A DNA stretch of 64,000 nt from the NCBI RefSeq assembly GCF_003693265.1, contig NZ_RDRE01000001.1, positions 186,001 to 250,000 of the forward strand. The letters run 5' to 3'. Shown here one piece after another: positions 58,201 to 64,000 of this stretch. Position 1 is the stretch's first letter. Each line of letters starts with the position of its first letter. The notes under the pieces are model-generated. The model saw only the letters and a program-made list of their open reading frames with translations. It was not told the origin of the DNA and did no database searches. The position numbers and the translations under genes are program-made. The stretch comes from Corynebacterium gottingense (lineage in GTDB: Bacteria; Actinomycetota; Actinomycetes; Mycobacteriales; Mycobacteriaceae).

Positions 58201-58356
58201 TTAATACGCCGGAGTCATCGGGATGCGCTGCTTATTGCGGAACCGTGACGCCTGCATGCGTGCCGGCGACGTGCCGCGGTAGTGGGTGGTGGAGGGGGAG
58301 GTTGCGTACTTCGGATTGCTGGACGGTTTTCGGGAGCGTTGCTTCTCGATCCTCAC
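58201..58356 (-). CDS. Possible 51-aa basic protein (small ORF)
   Basis: Too short for usual ORF cut-offs. GTG start at 58356, eight bases after CACAAT (minus strand), a leaderless layout. The product is Arg/Lys/Ser/Pro-rich (RIEKQRSRKPSSNPKYATS at residues 2-20) and ends RNKQRIPMTPAY, which looks like a genuine end rather than random sequence. Lies downstream of tetR on the same strand. Function unknown. Confidence 0.35.
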   Translation of the reverse strand: MRIEKQRSRKPSSNPKYATSPSTTHYRGTSPARMQASRFRNKQRIPMTPAY

Positions 58357-58377
58357 ACCGCCGCATTGTGGCACGAA

Positions 58378-58980
58378 TTACACGATTGTGCTTTGTGAGT
58401 GGTTGCTTTGTGACCCTTCGGCCTGCGCCCGCAGCCCGTCGATAAACACGTCTACGAGCCACCCCCTGCTACGGGCGAACACCTCTTCTGCGATGGTTGG
58501 CAGCGGCCGCGACAGTGTGATGATGCCGAAATGGAAGTCTAGGACGTCGAGGTCGCCGGGGCACAGCCCGTACTTTTTCGCCTCCGTGAGGAGGGGACGG
58601 TAGAGGGCTTTTACCTTTTCTATCAGTATGTTTCGTTCCTCTTGGCCCATGTGGGGTGCGAACACGGGCAGGAATTCTTGGCCGACGGCAGGGAAGCCGT
58701 TGTCCACCATCTCAGTGATGGCGCAGCGCCACGTCGCCTCGGGGGCGCCGGGGAGGCGGGGAACGTGCTTGTCTACGATCGCGCGCATCTTGTCGATGAT
58801 GTTTTCCAGCACCGCGCGGTAGAGGTCATCCTTGGTAGGGAAGTGGCGGCTCGCGGTGGCAACACCCACCTCTGCTTCCTTCGCAATGGTGCGCAGCGAG
58901 ACCTTCGGCCCCATCTGGGCAATGAGCGTCGTGGCCGCCTCTACAAGCGCTTTGTGGTTTTCAGCAGCATCTTTTCGCAT
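58378..58980 (-). CDS. TetR-family repressor
   Basis: A 200-aa regulator; helix-turn-helix at residues 25-50 (VSLRTIAKEAEVGVATASRH), ligand domain after. I start at ATG 58980 (MRKDAAENHKALVEAA); the longer frame covers the promoter. Divergent from a membrane protein gene whose promoter carries a fitting palindrome, so it probably controls that gene. Ligand unknown. Confidence 0.85.
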   Translation of the reverse strand: MRKDAAENHKALVEAATTLIAQMGPKVSLRTIAKEAEVGVATASRHFPTKDDLYRAVLENIIDKMRAIVDKHVPRLPGAPEATWRCAITEMVDNGFPAVGQEFLPVFAPHMGQEERNILIEKVKALYRPLLTEAKKYGLCPGDLDVLDFHFGIITLSRPLPTIAEEVFARSRGWLVDVFIDGLRAQAEGSQSNHSQSTIV

Positions 58981-58996
58981 ATCCGGCACTTTACCC

Positions 58997-59025
58997 TTGA
59001 CAACCGAAAAATGAAACAATATGAT
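58997..59025 (+). promoter_or_regulatory. Consensus vegetative promoter of the TetR-divergent gene
   Basis: TTGACA (58997-59002), 17 bases, TATGAT (59020-59025): nearly perfect sigma-A promoter, the strongest in the window. Confidence 0.85.
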
Positions 59026-59040
59026 CCACTTCGTAAAAGC

Positions 59041-59055
59041 GAAACAGTCTGTTCC
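59041..59055. promoter_or_regulatory. Probable TetR operator
   Basis: GAAACAG-T-CTGTTCC is a near-perfect palindrome about 9 bases after the expected transcription start. A related word GAAACAATATGATCC overlaps the -10 at 59013-59027. Confidence 0.55.
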
Positions 59056-59069
59056 ACTTGGAGGAAACG

Positions 59070-60074
59070 ATGAGCACAACCGTGGTGCAACAGGAAACCG
59101 CCACCACCGATGGCAGCCGCATCAACAACACCAACAGCACCGTGAAAAAGACCATCGCCCTGATTTTGGGCCTGCCGATAATCCTCGGCCTCATGCTGTG
59201 GGCGTTTCTTGCGCCCACCTTCGCCTCCGGCCCGGACGGGGTGCCGGTGGCAGTGGCGGGGCCGGAGCCGGTCGTTGAGAAGCTGCGTGCTCAGGCGGAG
59301 CAGCAGGAGGAGCACCCGGACTTCGTCGTGGTGAGCTCACAGGACGAGGCTGAAGATATGGTGCGAAACCGCGACGCGGTCGGCGCGATCGCAATCGGGC
59401 AGGGCAGCGCCACGGTCTACACCGCTTCCGGTAACGGTGCACCGTACGTGCAGATGCTCAATGGCCTTGCCCAGAACATGCAGTCCTCCGGCATGCCGGT
59501 GGAGACCGAGGATCTCGCCCCCACGACCGAGGATGACCCGCAGGCCCAGGGCCTCGCGTTGCTCGGCCTGCCGCTCGCGTTCGGTGGCGTGATCTCCGGA
59601 ATGCTTGCAACCGTGCTGCTTCGTGGCCGCAAGTGGTCGAAGGTCGCAGTCATCACGGGTGTGTCCATCCTCGGCGCGGGTGTTGCGGTTTGGATGCTGC
59701 ACGGCATCTACGGCTCGCTCAGCGGCAGCGTGGGCATGGAGTGGCTGGCTATCGCTGCCGGCATCGCCGCAACCTCGTCGGTCACCGCCGGTCTTGGCGC
59801 ACTTCTTGGCGTGCCGGGTGCTGGCCTCGGCGCGGTGCTGACCATCTTTGTGGCTAACCCGCTGGCCGGCCTGGCCACAGGCCCATGGCTGCTGCCGGCC
59901 GGCTGGTCCGCACTGGGCCAGCTCATGCCGATTGGTGCGACCGGCTACCTCGTGCGCTCGCTGAGCTTCTTCGACGGCGCGGACGCGCAGGGTTCCTGGA
60001 TCGTCCTGTGCAGCTGGATCGTCGTTGGCCTGATTCTGCTGGCCTTCGACCGTTCGAAGGAGAAGACCGCGTAG
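59070..60074 (+). CDS. ABC-2/YhgE-like membrane protein under TetR control
   Basis: A 334-aa protein: membrane helix at about 30-50, an extracytoplasmic domain to about 165 (VPVAVAGPEPVVEKLRAQ, the opening typical of YhgE/Pip and ABC-2 permeases), then five to six helices to the C-terminus. No ATPase gene lies next to it. RBS GGAGGAAA. Together with the divergent TetR gene it forms a typical drug- or lipid-export unit; the substrate is not readable. Confidence 0.75.
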   Translation: MSTTVVQQETATTDGSRINNTNSTVKKTIALILGLPIILGLMLWAFLAPTFASGPDGVPVAVAGPEPVVEKLRAQAEQQEEHPDFVVVSSQDEAEDMVRNRDAVGAIAIGQGSATVYTASGNGAPYVQMLNGLAQNMQSSGMPVETEDLAPTTEDDPQAQGLALLGLPLAFGGVISGMLATVLLRGRKWSKVAVITGVSILGAGVAVWMLHGIYGSLSGSVGMEWLAIAAGIAATSSVTAGLGALLGVPGAGLGAVLTIFVANPLAGLATGPWLLPAGWSALGQLMPIGATGYLVRSLSFFDGADAQGSWIVLCSWIVVGLILLAFDRSKEKTA

Positions 60075-60087
60075 GTTGTCTCCACCC

Positions 60088-60116
60088 AAACACCCGTCGA
60101 GCGTCGGCGGGTGTTT
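60088..60116 (+). terminator. Terminator after the YhgE-like gene
   Basis: AAACACCCGTCGA pairs with TCGGCGGGTGTTT (13 bp, one G-U pair) around a 3-base loop, ending in TTT. Confidence 0.85.
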
Positions 60117-60127
60117 CTCATGTCCTG

Positions 60128-61276
60128 TTAGATTCGGCGCACATGGCAACGACGACACAGCTCTATGTTTCTTTCCCCGGCAACGCACGCGAGGTGCTGG
60201 AGTTCTACCAATCCGTCTTCGGCGGCGATCTTGAGCTGCTCACCTACGGCGAACAGCTGGATCAAGGGGTGAAGTTCCCCTTCGACCCGCCGTGCGAGGC
60301 TATCGCCCACGCCACGCTTACCGGTCCGTTTTCCATTTCGGGCGGAGACGACCTCGAGCGCAATGAAACCAGCCTCAACCGGGGCGACTTCGGCTTCACC
60401 GCGTACGTGGAGACGCCGGAGGAAGGTGAGGCGCTCTACGCAACGCTTGCCGACGACGGCGGCAACGCCGTGATCAGTAGCTTCGATCTCTGAGCGGTAC
60501 GAGGAGGGGATTCGGGCGGCGACCTCTTCCGGTGCCGCTGTGAGTTGGACGCGAGCCACGCAGCTGAAACGTTGCGCGATATTGGTGCTTAAAGCTGGAG
60601 GTGGGGCTGCGTGAGGGCTAAACGTCCATGTAGTGACGTGGGGCTCTGCTATCCGGTCGAGTCGGAACGTTCGCCAGTCGTTGCGGCCTCTGTCGAAGGC
60701 TTGGAGGTACCAGTACTCTCCTTGGGTTAAGAGCTTGGCTGGCTCAACCTCGCGCTCCGTAGGGGTGGCGGACGGTTTGTGGTACGTAAAGCGCACCAGT
60801 ACGTGATCTCGGAGAGCGTTGGTGAGCTGCTGGAGCAGCTTTAGATTGCTTTTTTGTTGTTGCTGGGTAGCGGAACCCTCGTGATTGAGTGTGGTCGAGG
60901 CGCCTGTGAGCGTATGCGTGATGGCTCGCAGGCGTGGCGGCATGACGTGGTCGAGTTTGGTAAGGGCTCGGAATGCGGCCTCGCCGAATTCGTCGGTGCC
61001 GGAAAGGGCGTTCATACGCAGACTGGCCACGAGTGCGATGGCTTCGGAATCGTCGAGCAGGAGTGGCGGTAGATGTCGGCCTGCGCCGAGCTGATAGCCG
61101 CCGTCAAGACCGCGGCTCGAATGGACTGGATAACCGAGGTCTCTCAAGCGAGTGATGTCTCTGCGAACCGTGCGTTCCGTGACGCCGAGTTTCGCTGCGA
61201 GCTCGTGTGCCTGCCAAGTGGCGCGCGCTTGCAAGAGTCCGAGGAGTTGGAGGACTCGCTGTGTTGTATCCGCCAT
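60128..61276 (-). CDS. WYL-domain transcriptional regulator with displaced C-terminus
   Basis: Residues 1-60 are a helix-turn-helix (LAAKLGVTERTVRRDITRLR), residues about 140-220 the WYL domain (VRFTYHKP, EYWYLQAFD, TFRLDRIAEP). From about residue 267 the frame runs into DNA antisense to the VOC gene and the protein no longer resembles the family; the genuine end lies at 55621-55990. The open frame still gives 382 aa. ATG 61276 follows CACAAT by six bases (minus strand). YafY-type regulators often control neighbouring enzymes; the DinB-like gene is divergent. Confidence 0.75.
   Translation of the reverse strand: MADTTQRVLQLLGLLQARATWQAHELAAKLGVTERTVRRDITRLRDLGYPVHSSRGLDGGYQLGAGRHLPPLLLDDSEAIALVASLRMNALSGTDEFGEAAFRALTKLDHVMPPRLRAITHTLTGASTTLNHEGSATQQQQKSNLKLLQQLTNALRDHVLVRFTYHKPSATPTEREVEPAKLLTQGEYWYLQAFDRGRNDWRTFRLDRIAEPHVTTWTFSPHAAPPPALSTNIAQRFSCVARVQLTAAPEEVAARIPSSYRSEIEATDHGVAAVVGKRCVERLTFLRRLHVRGEAEVAPVEAGFIALEVVSARNGKRTGKRGVGDSLARRVEGELHPLIQLFAVGEQLKIAAEDGLVELQHLACVAGERNIELCRRCHVRRI
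60143..60493 (+). pseudogene. VOC (PhnB-like) protein gene, 3' truncated
   Basis: The N-terminal part (MATTTQLYVSFPGNAREVLE, FYQSVFGGDL) is a normal PhnB/glyoxalase-like VOC domain, but the product is 116 aa while relatives are about 137-140, and the last seven residues VISSFDL come from the 157-bp repeat, read antisense to the WYL gene. So the true 3' end was lost at the repeat boundary. A TAGATT lies eight bases before the ATG. It could still be expressed as a shortened protein. Confidence 0.75.
60467..60623. repeat. 157-bp direct repeat, right copy
   Basis: Partner of 55834-55990 (about 90 percent identical, no gaps). Forms both the end of the truncated VOC gene and codons of the WYL regulator. 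Confidence 0.88.
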
Positions 61277-61364
61277 TGCTCTATTGTGCTTCACACTGCG
61301 GACAAGAGCTGTCCGGAAGGCATTTTAGGGTATCGGTGTCATCGTTCGACAGAAAGGAAACCTG

Positions 61365-61922
61365 ATGTACTTCCCACGCAAGGACAATGAGCTGGATACT
61401 CTGTGCAACTACCTCGATGCGCAACTCGATGCGGTCCGTGCCAGCGCCTACGGGCTTGATGATGCCGCTGCGCGCCGCACACCACTGCGTAGTGATCTGA
61501 GTGTCAGTGGCATTCTCAAGCACGTCACGTTTGTGATGGCACAGTCGCTCTCCCGAGCCGGAAACGAAGGTTACAAGGATGCGGCTGTGGACTTTGCCTC
61601 GAGCTTTGTGCCGACCGAGGAAGAAGTGCTGGAGGTTTTGTTGGAGCGCTTCGATGTGGTTCGTGCTGACTTTATGCAGATGAGTCGTGGCGGCGACTTG
61701 GAGGCGGAGCTGCCTGTCGGCCCCTTCCCCTGGTATGGCATGGATGAGGCGCGTCCGGCGAAGCTGCGTTACCTCTATGTGCACTATGTGGAAGAGTTCG
61801 CGCGGCATGCGGGACATGCGGACATCATGCGCGAGGAACTTGATGGCGCGCAGGCGGCTGAGCTTCTTGCCGCAACCGAGGGGTGGGAGCCTAACGAGTA
61901 CGTCACCCCCTGGGCGAGGTAG
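61365..61922 (+). CDS. DinB/DUF664 family protein
   Basis: A 185-aa four-helix protein of the DinB/mycothiol-transferase superfamily: helix 1 DNELDTLCNYLDAQLDAVR, metal-ligand His in ILKHVTFV, and a second His pair in VHYVEEFARHAGHADIM. Such proteins use mycothiol or bacillithiol or are of unknown role. RBS AAAGGAAA. Divergent from the WYL regulator, which may control it. Confidence 0.82.
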   Translation: MYFPRKDNELDTLCNYLDAQLDAVRASAYGLDDAAARRTPLRSDLSVSGILKHVTFVMAQSLSRAGNEGYKDAAVDFASSFVPTEEEVLEVLLERFDVVRADFMQMSRGGDLEAELPVGPFPWYGMDEARPAKLRYLYVHYVEEFARHAGHADIMREELDGAQAAELLAATEGWEPNEYVTPWAR

Positions 61923-61929
61923 CACGGAG

Positions 61930-61955
61930 GTTCGAAACCTGTTAGCGTTTCGAAC
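61930..61955. promoter_or_regulatory. Perfect inverted repeat over the dnaE2 promoter
   Basis: GTTCGAAAC (61930-61938) and GTTTCGAAC (61947-61955) are exact inverted copies 8 bases apart. They enclose the -10-like TAGCGT (61943-61948) and end at the dnaE2 ATG, so a bound protein would block transcription. Spacing does not fit the standard LexA box. Confidence 0.6.
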
Positions 61956-64000
61956 ATGCGATTCAATGGAGGCGCGCCACTTTCGTGGTCCAAGCTGGAG
62001 CGGATCCTCTCCGGCGCGGAGACGGCTGCACCCGTGCCGGTGCAGCACACCGCGCCTGCTCAGAGCCCGCAGCGCGTGTCGAGCACCTCGCGCGTCCCGT
62101 TCGCCGAGCTCCACGCCGTGAGCGCCTACAACTTCCTCTCGGGTGCGAGCGAGCCGGAGGAGATGGTCGCGCGAGCCGCGGCACTGGGCGTCGAGACGCT
62201 CGCGCTGCTGGACAGGGACGGTTTTTACGGGGCGGTAAAGTTCGCGGAGGCCGCCGCGGCTGCAGGAGTGGGTACCGTCTTCGGTGCGGAGCTGACCCTG
62301 GACGGGCGCGTCCTCCCCGTCATCGCACGCGGGCCCGAGGGCTACAAGCGCCTGTCGCACCTCATGGCGGAGGCGCACATGGCAACGCGCGAGAAGGATA
62401 AGGTGGCCTACCCGCCGTTGGAGCTGATCGGCGAGGAACTCGGCGGGACCTGCGTGGTGCTGGCGGGCTGGCAGTGGGCAGAGGAAAAGGGTGCCATCGA
62501 TCGTCTGGTCGATGCGTTCGGGCCCGGAAACGTCGTGCGCGAGTATGAGGCGTCCATGACCCCGCAAGACGCGGAGCACCACGAGCTTTTGGACCGTCAC
62601 GACACACTGCCCGCCATTGTTACTGCCGCTCCCGGCGCAGCCACGCGGGAACACGCGCGCCTCGCGCAGGCGAAGCGCGCGCTGGCCAGGCGCGACTCGC
62701 TCGCCCAGGCCAACGGCCACCTGCATCCGATGGGTGCGAATTGGCTGCGTTCCGGCGAACAGCTCGCCCGCATGCTCCCGGGCTGCGAGGACAAACTGGC
62801 TTACACGGTGGAGCTGGCGAAGCAGTGCGCGTTTACGCTCAACCTGGTCGCCCCGGAACTGCCGCGCTTTGATACCCCGGACGGGCGCAGCGAGATGGAG
62901 CACCTGCGCGCGCTCACCCTCGCCAGCGCGAAGCTGCGCTACGCCTCCTGGTCGGAGGAGGTCCGCGCCAAGGCGCTGGCGCAGATCTGCTACGAGCTGG
63001 ACGTGATCCAGGAGCTGAACTTCCCCGGCTACTTCCTCATCGTCCACGACTTCGTGGAGTTCTGCCGCCGCGAGAATATCCTCTGCCAGGGCAGGGGGTC
63101 GGCGGCCAACTCGGCGGTGTGCTTCGCCCTTGGCATCACGAATGCGGAGCCGATCTCTGCCGGGCTGCTTTTCGAGCGTTTCTTGTCCCCGGACCGGGAG
63201 GGCCCGCCCGACATTGACATCGACATCGAGTCCGGCCGCCGCGAGGAGGTCATCCAGTACGTTTATGCCAAGTACGGGCGCGACAACGCCGCGCAGGTGG
63301 CCAACGTGATTACGTACCGCCGCAAGGGCGCGGTGCGGGACGCGGCTCGCGCGCTGGGGTACGCGCAGGGGACCGCGGATGGGTGGGCCAAGGGCGTTGA
63401 GGAGGTGCCTGGTAGCGTCGATAAGCTTGCTGCTCAGTTTGAAGGGCAACCCCGCCACCTGGGCATTCACTCGGGCGGCATGGTGATCTGTGACCGCCCG
63501 ATCGCCGATGTGGTGCCCGTGGAGTGGGCGCGTATGGAAGGGCGCTCGGTGGTGCAGTGGGACAAGGACGACTGCGCGTCGGCAGGCTTGGTCAAGTTCG
63601 ACATGCTGGGCCTGGGCATGCTCGAGGCGCTGCACCACATGATCGACCTGGTGCGCGACACCACCGGTCGCGAGGTGCACCTGTGGGAGCTTTCGCTTGA
63701 CGACGCCCACGTCTACGACATGCTCTGCCGCGCCGATGCCGTCGGCGTGTTCCAGGTGGAGTCGCGCGCGCAGCTGGGCACCCTGCCCAGGCTCAAACCG
63801 CGCGTGTTCTTCGACCTGGTCGTGGAGGTCGCGCTCATCCGCCCCGGACCGATCCAGGGCGGCTCCGTCCACCCCTACCTGCGCAGGCGCGATGGCCTCG
63901 AGCCGGTGGTGTACGACCACCCGGTGCTGGAGAAGTCGCTGGGCAAGACGCTCGGCATCCCGCTGTTCCAGGAGCAGCTCATGCAGATCGCCGTCGACGC
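61956..64000 (+). CDS. dnaE2: Error-prone DNA polymerase DnaE2 (partial, 5' part)
   Basis: 681 codons of a C-family polymerase, open to the window edge. N-terminal PHP-like domain (FAELHAVSAYNFLSGASEPEE, LLDRDGFYGAVKFAEAA), then the polymerase palm with catalytic aspartates in GPPDIDIDIES and the conserved CQGRGSAANSAVCF. The second-acting mutasome polymerase, working with ImuA' and ImuB. The PHP metal motif LHxHS reads LHAVS and the second motif reads LDRDG, so the PHP site is probably inactive. ATG seven bases after TAGCGT. A one-mismatch 13-mer lies at 63414. Confidence 0.93.
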   Translation, partial: MRFNGGAPLSWSKLERILSGAETAAPVPVQHTAPAQSPQRVSSTSRVPFAELHAVSAYNFLSGASEPEEMVARAAALGVETLALLDRDGFYGAVKFAEAAAAAGVGTVFGAELTLDGRVLPVIARGPEGYKRLSHLMAEAHMATREKDKVAYPPLELIGEELGGTCVVLAGWQWAEEKGAIDRLVDAFGPGNVVREYEASMTPQDAEHHELLDRHDTLPAIVTAAPGAATREHARLAQAKRALARRDSLAQANGHLHPMGANWLRSGEQLARMLPGCEDKLAYTVELAKQCAFTLNLVAPELPRFDTPDGRSEMEHLRALTLASAKLRYASWSEEVRAKALAQICYELDVIQELNFPGYFLIVHDFVEFCRRENILCQGRGSAANSAVCFALGITNAEPISAGLLFERFLSPDREGPPDIDIDIESGRREEVIQYVYAKYGRDNAAQVANVITYRRKGAVRDAARALGYAQGTADGWAKGVEEVPGSVDKLAAQFEGQPRHLGIHSGGMVICDRPIADVVPVEWARMEGRSVVQWDKDDCASAGLVKFDMLGLGMLEALHHMIDLVRDTTGREVHLWELSLDDAHVYDMLCRADAVGVFQVESRAQLGTLPRLKPRVFFDLVVEVALIRPGPIQGGSVHPYLRRRDGLEPVVYDHPVLEKSLGKTLGIPLFQEQLMQIAVD

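Noticed and set aside
61281..63920. 879-aa minus-strand open frame at the window end
   Set aside because: It is the shadow of dnaE2 and the DinB-like gene, which carry clear family motifs on plus.

Overview
This 64 kb window is high-GC chromosomal DNA from a Corynebacterium (Mycobacteriales). The evidence is gene order and content. There is an ESX-4-type type VII secretion locus wedged between rpoA-rplQ-truA and rplM-rpsI-glmM. It is followed by alr-tsaE-tsaB-rimI-tsaD-groES-groEL1-whiB3-sigD-rsdA-(DUF5319)-guaB-guaB3, the same order I recall (inverted) for the Rv3410c-Rv3457c part of Mycobacterium tuberculosis. A CIRCE element, WhiB3, an EsrISR-type envelope stress system and a mycobacterial-type mutasome (ImuA', ImuB, DnaE2) fit the same group. 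I cannot name the species.

Layout. 1-1.9 kb: end of rpoA, rplQ, truA. 1.9-13.7 kb: a large membrane protein, then EccB, MycP and EccD (both reverse), EccC, the Rv3446c-like protein and two WXG100 proteins. 13.9-18.8 kb: rplM, rpsI, glmM and a three-gene unit encoding an EspC-like helical protein, a Cys/Pro-rich protein and a small basic protein. 18.8-27.7 kb: a hydrolase, a membrane protein, alr, the tsaE/tsaB/rimI/tsaD tRNA-modification block, CIRCE-groES-groEL1. 27.8-40 kb: whiB3, sigD-rsdA, guaB, guaB3, a PAS protein, a 1219-residue Rib-type surface protein, guaA. 40.1-42.9 kb: a compositionally different island with an FtsX-type permease and its ATPase, ending in a broken second ATPase gene fused to an ISL3 transposase remnant. 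42.9-46.4 kb: EsrI, EsrS, EsrR homologues. 46.6-55.6 kb: imuA'-imuB, a sucrase/ferredoxin-like protein, a HAD phosphatase, an unknown protein, and a methionine ABC importer with two tandem MetQ lipoproteins. 55.6-61.3 kb: an accessory segment (arsR, acr3, arsC, tetR plus a membrane protein, a truncated VOC gene) that splits a WYL-regulator gene and is flanked by 157-bp diverged direct repeats. 61.4-64 kb: a DinB-like protein and the start of dnaE2, which runs off the window.

How the parts work together. Several parts concern the cell envelope: type VII secretion, GlmM and Alr for wall precursors, SigD/RsdA, EsrISR with a neighbouring ABC exporter, and the Rib surface protein. The two transcription units of the ESX region that encode putative secreted proteins carry the same ECF-type promoter (GGGAACC, 16 bp, CGTC). 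This resembles the mycobacterial SigM promoter and suggests common control. The DNA damage polymerase system is split between 46.6-48.9 kb and 61.9 kb.

The most unexpected signal is a dispersed 13-mer, GGCGTCGATAAGC. It occurs 11 times exactly, and at least five more times with one mismatch, in coding DNA of either sense and between genes. No gene explains it. A second general feature is that about 17 genes start exactly 6-8 bases after a -10-like hexamer, as expected for leaderless mRNAs.
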